A stretch of 8,087 bases of DNA from Candidatus Avipropionibacterium avicola (GTDB taxonomy: Bacteria > Actinomycetota > Actinomycetes > Propionibacteriales > Propionibacteriaceae), in assembly GCA_018715445.1 (NCBI GenBank), contig DVLP01000438.1:1-8087 (forward strand). Direction: 5' to 3'. Each line of letters opens with the position of its first letter. The first letter of the stretch is position 1. This document shows, piece after piece, positions 1-6,411 of the stretch. The notes under the pieces are model-generated. The model was not told the origin of the DNA. It ran no database searches and saw only the letters and a program-made list of their open reading frames with translations. A program made the position numbers and the translations under genes.

Positions 1-1113
1 GCCCTGGTCGACGATCCTGGTCTCACCGAGCTCCTTGTGCAGGGCGACGTCGCTGGCCTCGTCACCGAGAGAGTCGCGCAGGGCGGCGCTGTGGGTGACG
101 ACCACGACCTGGGTCCGTCGGCTGGCCTCGAGGATCAGCCGTCCCAGGGCCGGGACCAGATCGGGGTGCAGCGAGGTCTCGGGCTCGTTGAGCACCATCA
201 GTGGTGCCGGGGCCACGGTCAGCAGCGCAGCGCTCCAGCACAGGAAGCGCAGCGTGCCGTCGCTCAGCTCCGCAGCAGCGAGCGGGCGGATCATCCCGGG
301 TTGCTGCAGGGCCAGGTCGAAGCGGCCGTCGTCGGAGATGGCGACCTCCAGTTCTGAGCCGGGGAAGGCATCGTCCACGACCCGGTCCAGGGCTGTGCCG
401 TCCTCCTCCCGGATGGTCTGCACGGCGGCGGCCAAATCACCGGCGTCGGCAGCCAGCACGGGGGTGCGCGTCCCGACGCACGGCTGGCGTGCCGGCGCGG
501 TGGCGTCGGTCCGGAAGCCGTCGTAGAAGCGCCAGGACCGCAACTGGTCGCGGACCTGGTGCAGCTCGGGATGCTCGGCCGGGTCGGCGAACTCGTGCAA
601 CATGCTGCGGTGACCGGCCAGGACGGTGGTGAGGGGATCGGCAGCCCCACGAGCGGCCACGGTGCTCCAGGACCTGGTGACCAGGGTGGTTGCCGGTCGC
701 ATGTTGGCCCCGTGGAAGACGATCTCACGCTTGATCTGGGGGTCGCGGGCGAAGGCCGTCGGTGCGCCGGTGGGGCTGGGTAGACCGAGGTCGATGAGGT
801 AGCCGAAGCCGTCGTCGACGCCGAACCCCAACTGCAACGCCACCGGACGGGACCGTACGGTGCCCTGCGTCGGATGACCGCGTCGGGCCCCGGCCAAGGA
901 CTCGGGTCCGGCCCACAGCACCGAGTCGAGGCCGCCCTCGGTGGCGAGCGAGGAGATCAGTTGGCCCTGCCCGACCTCGGCGAGCAGCCGCAATGCCTTG
1001 TGCAGCGAGGATTTCCCGGCGCCGTTGGGCCCGGTGACCACCGTCAGACCGGACAGCGGCACCACCACCTCGCGCAGGGAACGGTAACCCGAGATCGCCA
1101 GAGTCGTCAGCAC
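1..1113 (-). CDS. AAA family (ABC/RecF-type) predicted ATPase, COG4637-like; 3' end cut by window edge
   Basis: I translated this frame by hand; 371 codons are visible and remain open at base 1. It begins with GTG (V read as Met). Seen: Walker A GPNGAGKS at residues 28-35, an ABC-signature-like LSDGTLR at 283-289, Walker B LMVLNEPE at 305-312 followed by TSLHPD, and a switch histidine in VVVVTHS (His341). This order, with a divergent middle segment and no transmembrane or coiled-coil region, matches stand-alone predicted ATPases of the AAA_21/COG4637 type, which are cytosolic and of unknown cellular role. The Walker B aspartate is Asn309; the glutamate Glu310 is kept. GTG at 1113 is chosen because it places the first beta strand (LAISGYRSL) where the family has it and because a -10-like hexamer lies 7 nt upstream. 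An in-frame GTG at 1155 is an alternative. Only a short C-terminal tail is probably missing. Family call is sure; biological role is unknown. Confidence 0.85.
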   Translation of the reverse strand, partial: MLTTLAISGYRSLREVVVPLSGLTVVTGPNGAGKSSLHKALRLLAEVGQGQLISSLATEGGLDSVLWAGPESLAGARRGHPTQGTVRSRPVALQLGFGVDDGFGYLIDLGLPSPTGAPTAFARDPQIKREIVFHGANMRPATTLVTRSWSTVAARGAADPLTTVLAGHRSMLHEFADPAEHPELHQVRDQLRSWRFYDGFRTDATAPARQPCVGTRTPVLAADAGDLAAAVQTIREEDGTALDRVVDDAFPGSELEVAISDDGRFDLALQQPGMIRPLAAAELSDGTLRFLCWSAALLTVAPAPLMVLNEPETSLHPDLVPALGRLILEASRRTQVVVVTHSAALRDSLGDEASDVALHKELGETRIVDQG

Positions 1114-1120
1114 CCGGTCG

Positions 1121-1126
1121 ACGGTA
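1121..1126 (-). promoter_or_regulatory. Putative -10 element (TACCGT) for the ATPase gene, leaderless arrangement
   Basis: On the minus strand TACCGT fits the TANNNT pattern of actinobacterial -10 elements and ends 7 nt before the GTG at 1113, so transcription would begin at or next to the start codon. There is no Shine-Dalgarno sequence before this GTG. No good -35 hexamer is visible at 16-18 bp spacing. The call rests on spacing and on the same arrangement at other genes in the window. Confidence 0.35.
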
Positions 1127-1143
1127 GCCGACGGGTCCGACCC

Positions 1144-1172
1144 TTGACGCTCCACCGTGGGGGCCCTAGGTT
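1144..1172 (+). promoter_or_regulatory. Sigma-70-type promoter of the secreted propeller gene (TTGACG - 17 bp - TAGGTT)
   Basis: TTGACG at 1144-1149 and TAGGTT at 1167-1172 are separated by exactly 17 bp, close to the actinobacterial housekeeping consensus. Transcription would begin near 1179, giving a leader of about 49 nt before the ATG at 1228. This is the best promoter in the window by sequence. If the divergent ATPase used its alternative start at 1155, this -35 would lie inside that gene. Confidence 0.65.
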
Positions 1173-1215
1173 CAGGCGCAGCACAATTGAGTTTGCGCGC
1201 AGCTCCGAATCCCCC

Positions 1216-1221
1216 GAGGAG
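1216..1221 (+). promoter_or_regulatory. Ribosome binding site GAGGAG that sets the start at 1228
   Basis: GAGGAG ends 6 nt before the ATG at 1228. It decides in favour of this ATG over an in-frame ATG at 874, which would add 118 residues lying antisense to the ATPase and bury the signal peptide. Confidence 0.75.
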
Positions 1222-1227
1222 ACAACG

Positions 1228-3252
1228 ATGCCGTCCCGTTCCCGGACCACTGCTGCCCGATTGTTGGCCATCGCCGTGGTGGGCCTTGCCCTGTTGGCGA
1301 CGATGACGACCCCGGTCCGGGCCGCTCCCACCGAGGTGGAGCTCCCGGTCGCCGACCACGGGGAGATCCCGCTCACGGCGACCACGGTGGCCGGTGCCGC
1401 CACCGGGATGATGCCCGACGGCAGTCCACGTACCTGGGCGGTGGTGAGCGGCAAGCCTGCGTACCTGGCCGAGATCGATCCGCTCGCCGGCCAGGTGTTG
1501 GCCAGCCACCCGCTGGAGGGCGCCAGTGGCGCCTGGGGTGTGGAGATCGCCGATGACGGGACCGTGTGGGTCTCCAGCTACGGCAACGGTGAGCTGTTCC
1601 ACCTGGCTCCGGGTGCGGACGAGGTCGTCAACGCCGGCCAGCCCCACCCGGATGCGAGCTTCCTGTGGCAGGTGGACACCGATGCCGATGGCATCGCCTA
1701 CACCGGCAGCTTCCTCGGGTTCGCCGAGGGCGACCAGCTGCCGCCCGCCCGACTCGGGGCCTACGACCGCACCACGGGTGAGTGGCGCGACTACGGCGAG
1801 TTCGGCGACGACTACACCTACATCCGCTCGACCGCCGTGGTCGGCGACACCGTCTATGTCGGCACCGGGACCGTCGGCGCGATGTTCGCCGTCGACATCG
1901 AGTCCGGCGACAAGACCGAGATCCCGATGCCCGAGGACCGGACGGACTGCCAGTTCACCTATGAGATGGCCGTCTCCGGCACCGACCTGTGGGTCAAGTT
2001 CCAGTGCACCGACGGCAATGCCGGCTACGTCTGGGACACCGAGGCCCAGGAGTGGGTCCAGGGTCCGTTCCCGCACTTCGGCGACCAGCGGGTCGGCCGT
2101 GACGAGGCCGGCAACACCTGGTTCACCGGTGAGGGCAATGTGCTGTACAGCTCCAGCCCGGAGCGGGAGGTGACCGAGACCGATGTGGTCCTCGGCCCGA
2201 AGGGGATCGGGGTGGTCAGCGACGGCGACGCCGAGTACGTCATCGGGATGACCAACAATGTGATCGACCGCTACGACATCACGACCGGGGAGGTCGAGCA
2301 GGTCGTCCTGGAGCTGACCGGGACGCCAACCACGCCACGGTCGGCGGTCATGGGCCCGGACGACCGGCTGCACTTCGGCGGCTACTTCTCCGGCGGCTTC
2401 GCCAGCTACGATCCGAGCTCGCAGGAGTGGGCGTTCGAGGCAGGCCTCGGCCAGACCGAAGGCTTCGCCACCGTCGGTGACACCCTGTACGCCGGGCGGT
2501 ACCCGGGCGCCCGGATCGACGCGATCGATCCGACCAAACCCTTCGGTGACGGCAATCCCCGGCGGGTCGCCGATCTGGACGGCGACGGGCAGGACCGCCC
2601 GTTCGCCCTGGTCGACGCCGACGGACTGCTGGTGGTCGGCACCGTGCCGGAGTACGGCAGCCTCACGGGAGCCCTTGCGGTGTACGACCCGGCGACCGGG
2701 GAGACCGACACCCGGGTCAACCTGATCGAGGACCAGTCGATCACCGCCCTGGCCTACGAGAAGGGCATCGTCTACGGCGGGACCTCGGTCTACGGCGGCA
2801 ACGGCGCGGCACCGACCCAGCAGAACGCTCGGGTCTTCGCCTTCGACCTGGCCAGCCGCACGATCCTGTGGGACGTCGAGATCCCCGGCCAGCGTCAGGT
2901 GACCTCCGTCGAGGTCACCCCGGGCCGTCAGGTCTGGGCGGCGACCCGCGGCAGCCTGTACGCGCTGAGCACCACCGATGGACAGCAGCAGGTCTCGTAC
3001 GAGATCGTCCCGTTCGACTGGGGTGAGTTCGCCGGCGGCACCTGGCACGGCGACGACCTGGCCTACGACCGCGACGCCAACCGGCTGTACGGATCGGTGG
3101 GCGGCAAGCTGATCCGGCTCCGGCCGCTCGGACGTCACGACGTCGAGATGCTGGCCGGTGCGAGCGGTGGCCACCTGGTGCTCGGCACTGATCACCGGGT
3201 CTACTGGGTGGACGGTCAGCACCTGCGCAGCGTCGACTGGCGCGAGGGCTGA
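1228..3252 (+). CDS. Secreted multi-bladed beta-propeller protein (YncE / PQQ-like repeats), function unknown
   Basis: The product has 674 residues. It starts with a Sec signal peptide: basic n-region (residues 1-11), hydrophobic core RLLAIAVVGLALLATM (11-26), and a likely signal peptidase I site VRA|AP after residue 32. There is no lipobox, LPXTG motif or C-terminal anchor, so it is probably released or loosely wall-bound. The rest is built of repeating strand patterns of the type V-W/Y-V-G...G.L...D..TG, for example near residues 113, 209, 384, 420, 515, 570 and 620. This is typical of PQQ-like or YncE-like propellers, and the length suggests more than one propeller or an unusually large one. 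A DLDGDGQD segment at 449-456 resembles a calcium-binding loop. No catalytic motif is recognised. It has its own promoter and leader, and its end is 4 bp from the convergent pduO end. Fold call is good; ligand, partner and role are unknown. Confidence 0.8.
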   Translation: MPSRSRTTAARLLAIAVVGLALLATMTTPVRAAPTEVELPVADHGEIPLTATTVAGAATGMMPDGSPRTWAVVSGKPAYLAEIDPLAGQVLASHPLEGASGAWGVEIADDGTVWVSSYGNGELFHLAPGADEVVNAGQPHPDASFLWQVDTDADGIAYTGSFLGFAEGDQLPPARLGAYDRTTGEWRDYGEFGDDYTYIRSTAVVGDTVYVGTGTVGAMFAVDIESGDKTEIPMPEDRTDCQFTYEMAVSGTDLWVKFQCTDGNAGYVWDTEAQEWVQGPFPHFGDQRVGRDEAGNTWFTGEGNVLYSSSPEREVTETDVVLGPKGIGVVSDGDAEYVIGMTNNVIDRYDITTGEVEQVVLELTGTPTTPRSAVMGPDDRLHFGGYFSGGFASYDPSSQEWAFEAGLGQTEGFATVGDTLYAGRYPGARIDAIDPTKPFGDGNPRRVADLDGDGQDRPFALVDADGLLVVGTVPEYGSLTGALAVYDPATGETDTRVNLIEDQSITALAYEKGIVYGGTSVYGGNGAAPTQQNARVFAFDLASRTILWDVEIPGQRQVTSVEVTPGRQVWAATRGSLYALSTTDGQQQVSYEIVPFDWGEFAGGTWHGDDLAYDRDANRLYGSVGGKLIRLRPLGRHDVEMLAGASGGHLVLGTDHRVYWVDGQHLRSVDWREG

Positions 3253-3258
3253 ACCCTC
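3244..3258. terminator. Small GC hairpin spanning two convergent stop codons, possible bidirectional terminator
   Basis: GAGGG (3244-3248) and CCCTC (3254-3258) form a 5-bp stem with a 5-nt loop. It includes the stop of the propeller gene and most of the stop of the convergent pduO gene. The stem is short and has no T-tract on either side, so termination here is a guess from position only. Confidence 0.25.
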
Positions 3259-3871
3259 AGTCGGGCGTGACCCGCTGCGAGCCCGGACGCCACAGCACCT
3301 CGTCGACGCCTCGGTTCGCGTGCCGCGACAGCACGAACAGCAGGTCGGAGAGCCGATTGAGGTAGCGCAGCGCCGTCGGGTTGATGCCGCCGGGCACCGC
3401 CGGATCGTCGCTGGCGTCGATCCCGTACGCCTCGGCAGCGGCCCAGGCGGTGCGCTCGGCGCGCCGGGTCACCGTTCGGGCCAGGTGCAGGGCCGCGGCC
3501 ACCCGCGTACCGCCGGGCAGCACGAAGCTGCGTAGCACCGCCAGGTCGGCGCCGAACCGGTCACACCACTGCTCGAGCCGGGTGACCGAGGCCCCGAGGA
3601 CGCGCAGGGGCTCGTGCTCGGGTTCGGACACCAGGGGTGTGCTGAGGTCGGCCCCGAGGTCGAACAGCTCGGCCTGCACGACGCCCAGCACCTCAGCGAT
3701 GTCGTCGGGGCAGCCATCGGTGGTCAGCACCAGTCCGATCGCCGCATTGGCTTCGTCGACATCGCCGTACGCAGCGACGCGCGGATCGGTCTTGGTGGTG
3801 GAGGACAGGTCGGCCAGACTGGTCCGGCCCTCGTCCCCGGTACGGGTGTAGACAGTGCTGATGACGACCAT
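3257..3871 (-). CDS. pduO: PduO-type ATP:cob(I)alamin adenosyltransferase
   Basis: The product has 204 residues, a usual length for PduO-type (MMAB-like) enzymes. These transfer the adenosyl group of ATP to cob(I)alamin to make adenosylcobalamin in the cytosol, the cofactor of methylmalonyl-CoA mutase and diol dehydratase. Seen: the N-terminal ATP-binding segment YTRTGDEGRTSLAD (8-21), KTDPRVAAYGDVDE (27-40), DLGADLSTP (71-79), FVLPGG (116-121), the active-site helix LHLARTVTRRAER (128-140) with the family's conserved arginines and Glu139, and LNRLSDLLFVLSRHAN (171-186). No key motif is missing. The ATG follows directly on the TGA of the GNAT gene with no gap. A GGAGGA Shine-Dalgarno lies inside the end of that gene, so the two are cotranscribed and probably translationally coupled. 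An adenosyltransferase of this type near nucS also recalls the mycobacterial chromosome (from memory). Confidence 0.93.
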   Translation of the reverse strand: MVVISTVYTRTGDEGRTSLADLSSTTKTDPRVAAYGDVDEANAAIGLVLTTDGCPDDIAEVLGVVQAELFDLGADLSTPLVSEPEHEPLRVLGASVTRLEQWCDRFGADLAVLRSFVLPGGTRVAAALHLARTVTRRAERTAWAAAEAYGIDASDDPAVPGGINPTALRYLNRLSDLLFVLSRHANRGVDEVLWRPGSQRVTPD

Positions 3872-4753
3872 TCAGTCCTCCGGTGAGCTCAGGTCCAGTT
3901 GGATGATGCGTTCGGTGACGGTGAAGCCCTCCCGCAGGTAGAGCTGCTGGGCTCGCGGGTTCGACCCGAAGACGTTCAGTGCGAGGTGGCGCGGACCGAT
4001 CCGGCGGGTGAGGTCGGCACAGGCCCGAAGCGCCTGGGTGCCGATGCCCTGTCCCCGCAGGTCCTCGCGCACCATGATGTCGTACAGGAAGAGCCGTTCG
4101 CCCTGTCGGCTGAGCCAGGCATCGCCCACCACCTCGTCACCGCGGTGGAGCTCGCAGACCCACTCGTCCGAGGTGTCGACCCCTTGGGGCAGGGCCTGGT
4201 CGGTGAGCTGCTCGGCGAGGGTACGAGCACGGCTCGGGTCCGTCTCTGCGCCGGAGTCGATCGCCTGCTCGACGTACATCTCGATGGAGCGCTCCCGGAA
4301 GGCCGCGAAGTGCTGGGGGTCCATCGCCGTCATCCGGACGCCCTGCGGCGGTGGGGTGTCGGTGACGTCGAGCTGCAGCTTGGTGGCCACCACCTGGTGG
4401 GGTGCCAGCCGGGCCAACTCCTCGGCGACCGGGTCGCCGGTGAACACGCTGTGGCTCAGGTGGCGCCACCCCCGCGGACCGCCGATGCCGTGCAGGTGCT
4501 GCCAGATCGCGGCGACCTGCTGCACCGGGCAGACCAGCCCGGCCAGGATGGCCTCGTCGGTCGAGTCGGAGCGTTCCAGGCACCACAACCAGGACTCGTC
4601 GTCGTCCCAGGTCCAGATCAGCCCACTCGGCTCGCGTGGGGCGGTCGGCGGCTCGCCGGCGCGCTGCTCGGCTCGCCACTGCCGTCGGCGCAGGGTGTCA
4701 TGGGCGCGCCGCAGCGCAGCCTCGTCACCGCGAACGGTCACCTCGTCAGCCAT
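3872..4753 (-). CDS. GNAT family N-acetyltransferase with extra N-terminal domain
   Basis: The product has 293 residues. The C-terminal half (about 140-290) is a complete GNAT acyl-CoA-dependent acetyltransferase fold. Motif A is VREDLRGQGIGTQAL (228-242), with the acetyl-CoA pyrophosphate loop R-G-Q-G-I-G at 233-238. Motif B is NVFGSNPRAQQLYLREGF (260-277). The substrate cannot be told. The first ~130 residues have no acetyl-CoA loop but end in VVATKLQLDV, which looks like the last strand of a GNAT domain. They may be a degenerate second GNAT domain (inference). The start is well fixed: an in-frame TAG sits 9 nt upstream with no other start codon between. That TAG is also part of a TAGAGT -10-like element 6 nt from the ATG, and no good Shine-Dalgarno precedes it, so a leaderless mRNA is likely. 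First gene of the operon with pduO. Nothing shows that it acts in cobalamin metabolism. Confidence 0.88.
   Translation of the reverse strand: MADEVTVRGDEAALRRAHDTLRRRQWRAEQRAGEPPTAPREPSGLIWTWDDDESWLWCLERSDSTDEAILAGLVCPVQQVAAIWQHLHGIGGPRGWRHLSHSVFTGDPVAEELARLAPHQVVATKLQLDVTDTPPPQGVRMTAMDPQHFAAFRERSIEMYVEQAIDSGAETDPSRARTLAEQLTDQALPQGVDTSDEWVCELHRGDEVVGDAWLSRQGERLFLYDIMVREDLRGQGIGTQALRACADLTRRIGPRHLALNVFGSNPRAQQLYLREGFTVTERIIQLDLSSPED
3876..3881 (-). promoter_or_regulatory. Shine-Dalgarno GGAGGA of pduO, inside the end of the GNAT gene
   Basis: On the minus strand GGAGGA lies 4 nt before the ATG at 3871 and overlaps the last codons of the upstream gene, whose TGA is immediately adjacent to that ATG. 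This supports coupled translation of the pair and fixes the pduO start. Confidence 0.75.
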
Positions 4754-4759
4754 GCCCCG

Positions 4760-4765
4760 ACTCTA
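4760..4765 (-). promoter_or_regulatory. Putative -10 element (TAGAGT) of the GNAT-pduO operon, leaderless
   Basis: TAGAGT on the minus strand fits TANNNT and ends 6 nt before the ATG at 4753. Its first three bases are an in-frame stop codon, so no upstream extension of the protein is possible. No clear -35 is seen. Confidence 0.45.
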
Positions 4766-4808
4766 GTGGTCCCGGCGGGCCGGTCCCGGGCGAAGCGGCG
4801 GTCCGTGG

Positions 4809-4814
4809 CAGGCT
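4809..4814 (+). promoter_or_regulatory. Weak -10-like element (CAGGCT) of the isomerase lipoprotein gene
   Basis: CAGGCT ends 6 nt before the GTG at 4821. It resembles TAGGCT/TAGGTT but has C at the first position, and there is no recognisable -35. No Shine-Dalgarno precedes the GTG. The following bases, AGGCTTGTC, resemble AGGTTGTC before nucS. Support is mainly positional. Confidence 0.3.
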
Positions 4815-4820
4815 TGTCCG

Positions 4821-5576
4821 GTGCGGAAGATCATGGTGCTGGTGGCTGCGGTGTGTGCCTTCGTCCTGGTGGGGTGCGTGAGCGCACCCCCGACCAATCG
4901 TGGAGGCGGGTCGAACGGATCGGCCGGTGCCTCGCAGTCCGACCCGGGCTCGGAGCGCAACCCCTCCGAGTGCGAGTACGTCGAGGACGACAACGCCGCC
5001 AAGGACGTTGACCTGCCGCCCATGACGAATGTGATCCACACCGGGACTGCTGAGGCGACCCTGGAGACCGAGGAGGGTTCGCTGGTCATCACGCTCGACC
5101 GCGCGTCGGCACCGTGCACGGTGAACTCCTTCCTTTCCCTTGCGGAGCAGGAGTTCTTCGACGACACCGAGTGCCATCGGCTCTCGGACGAGGGCATCTT
5201 CATCCTGCAGTGCGGTGACCCGACCGGCACCGGTACGGGAGGCCCCGGCTACCAGTTCGCCGACGAGCTGAACGAGGAGACCGCCTACCCGGCCGGCACG
5301 GTCGCGATGGCGAACGCGGGGGAGAACACCAACGGCTCGCAGTTCTTCCTGGTCTTCCAGGACACGCCGCTGTCGCCGGACTACACCGTCTTCGGCCACC
5401 TGGACGAGGACTCGCTGGGCGTCCTGCTCGCCCTGGTCCAGCGGGGCCATGACGCCTCGTACGACGACGGCTCCGGCCGACCGACGCCGCCGATCGTGAT
5501 CGAGAAGGCCAGCCTCACCGGCGAGTCGACCAAGGCCCCGAGCGCCTCACCGACGCCGAGCTCTTCCGGTCGCTGA
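4821..5576 (+). CDS. Cyclophilin-type peptidyl-prolyl cis-trans isomerase lipoprotein
   Basis: The product has 251 residues. It opens with a lipoprotein signal: MRK, hydrophobic core, then lipobox LVGC with Cys19 as the lipidated residue. It is therefore anchored on the outer face of the membrane. Residues 20-75 are a flexible Gly/Ser and acidic linker. The cyclophilin domain spans about 78-232: CHRLSDEGIFILQCGD (118-133) carries the catalytic-type Arg120 and Gln130, followed by PTGTGTGGPGYQF (134-146), AMANAGENTNGSQFFLVF (162-179) and YTVFGHL (188-194). Cys99, Cys118 and Cys131 in the domain fit the exported actinobacterial cyclophilins and may form a disulfide. The last ~15 residues are a Ser/Pro/Thr-rich tail. 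The likely role is folding of exported proteins. GTG at 4821 is preferred to ATG at 4833 because it supplies the basic residues Arg2 and Lys3 of the signal peptide. It is a single gene, divergent from GNAT-pduO. Confidence 0.92.
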   Translation: MRKIMVLVAAVCAFVLVGCVSAPPTNRGGGSNGSAGASQSDPGSERNPSECEYVEDDNAAKDVDLPPMTNVIHTGTAEATLETEEGSLVITLDRASAPCTVNSFLSLAEQEFFDDTECHRLSDEGIFILQCGDPTGTGTGGPGYQFADELNEETAYPAGTVAMANAGENTNGSQFFLVFQDTPLSPDYTVFGHLDEDSLGVLLALVQRGHDASYDDGSGRPTPPIVIEKASLTGESTKAPSASPTPSSSGR

Positions 5577-5601
5577 ACCGGGGGTCGGGTCGGGACGTCC
5601 A

Positions 5602-5618
5602 ACCGCAGGCAGAGCGGT
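5602..5618. other. Short inverted repeat in the 41-bp convergent gap
   Basis: ACCGC (5602-5606) and GCGGT (5614-5618) can pair over a 7-nt loop between the isomerase and hydrolase stop codons, touching the hydrolase stop. It is only 5 bp long with no T-tract, so it is at best a weak terminator; a stem this size can arise by chance at this GC content. Confidence 0.15.
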
Positions 5619-6406
5619 CAGGCGCCACCGGCGAACTGGGTGAGCACCTCGGTGAAGACCTCGGGCTGGGCCGAGTGCACCCAGTGCCCGGCACGCTTCA
5701 CGGTGAGTCGGCGGGTCTGGGGGAACAGGGCCCGCATCGCCGGCTCGTGCTCGGGTTGGATGTAGTCGGACTCGGCTCCGCCCACCCACAGGACCGGTCC
5801 GCGATACACCGCGTCGGTGGATTCCCACCCGGCGATCCGGTCGAGCTCGGACTCGATCAGGTCGAGGTTCGGCTGCCAGAACCAGCCTCGTCCGCCCGGG
5901 CTGGTGTCGTGGCGCAGGTTCTGCAGCAGGAATCCTCGTACGGTCGGGTCCGGTACGGCCGGCTCCAACTGCGCATCGGCCACGGCACGGTTGTCGAGGC
6001 TGGCCAGGTCGATCGTCCGCATTCCCTTGATGTACTGGGCGAACTGGTTCATGCCTTCGTACGGGGCGGGCGCGATGTCGACCACGCAGAGACGGCTGAC
6101 CAGGTCGGGATGGTCCAGCGCCAGGCGCATCGCGACCTTGCCGCCGAGTGAGTGACCGACCACGACCGACGGCGCCAGACCGGTGTCGCGGATGGCCCCG
6201 GCGACGGCCTCGGCCATCTGGGCAAAGCTGAGGTGCTCGGTCCAGGCGGAGCGTCCATGGTTGGGAAGGTCGACCAGCAGGCACCGGAATCCCTTGCCCA
6301 CCAGCGATTTCGCGATCCCGGTCCAGTTGCGGCCCTGTCCGAAGAGTCCGTGGCAGAAGGTGATCAGCGGACCGTCGCTGCCGAGGAGCGTGGTGTTCAA
6401 CGTCAT
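5618..6406 (-). CDS. Alpha/beta hydrolase, YbfF/ABHD11-like esterase (possible acyl-CoA thioesterase)
   Basis: The product has 262 residues. Seen: oxyanion-hole motif CHGLFGQGRNW (18-28), LVDLPNHGRS (44-53), nucleophile elbow VGHSLGGKVAM (83-93) with Ser86, VVDIAP (108-113) with Asp110, GFLLQNL (158-164), GWE (193-195), and AGHWVH (239-244) with His241. The Ser-to-Asp spacing of 24 and the HGLFG, DIAP and GHWVH motifs match E. coli YbfF and animal ABHD11, for which esterase activity, including on acyl-CoAs for YbfF, has been reported. The catalytic triad Ser86-Asp110-His241 is intact. It is cytosolic, with no signal peptide. The start at 6406 is chosen for its AGGAG 9 nt upstream. A longer frame to 6592 would overlap the preceding gene and has a non-coding-like, Arg-rich composition. 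It lies 5 nt after the dehydrogenase gene in the same operon, which makes an acyl-CoA or related thioester a plausible substrate. Confidence 0.9.
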   Translation of the reverse strand: MTLNTTLLGSDGPLITFCHGLFGQGRNWTGIAKSLVGKGFRCLLVDLPNHGRSAWTEHLSFAQMAEAVAGAIRDTGLAPSVVVGHSLGGKVAMRLALDHPDLVSRLCVVDIAPAPYEGMNQFAQYIKGMRTIDLASLDNRAVADAQLEPAVPDPTVRGFLLQNLRHDTSPGGRGWFWQPNLDLIESELDRIAGWESTDAVYRGPVLWVGGAESDYIQPEHEPAMRALFPQTRRLTVKRAGHWVHSAQPEVFTEVLTQFAGGA

Positions 6407-6411
6407 GGTGG

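Noticed and set aside
1..1113. OLD-like or RecF-like defence ATPase
   Set aside because: No TOPRIM nuclease domain is visible after the ATPase motifs and no partner nuclease lies next to it; the motif order fits the stand-alone COG4637 type. The cut 3' end prevents a full check.
874..1227. An in-frame upstream extension of the propeller gene to an ATG at 874
   Set aside because: It would lie antisense to the ATPase, place 118 non-secretory residues before a clear signal peptide, and ignore the promoter and GAGGAG in front of the ATG at 1228.
3899..5011. A long open frame (370 codons) on the plus strand across the GNAT gene
   Set aside because: It is antisense to a gene with clear GNAT motifs, overlaps the isomerase start, and has no recognisable domain; long antisense open frames are common at this GC content.
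5577..5617. A rho-independent terminator between the isomerase and hydrolase genes
   Set aside because: Only a 5-bp stem is visible and there is no run of T on either strand.
5547..6284. Open frame of 245 codons on the minus strand overlapping the hydrolase
   Set aside because: Arg/Gly/Pro-rich translation without motifs, in another frame of a gene with an intact catalytic triad.
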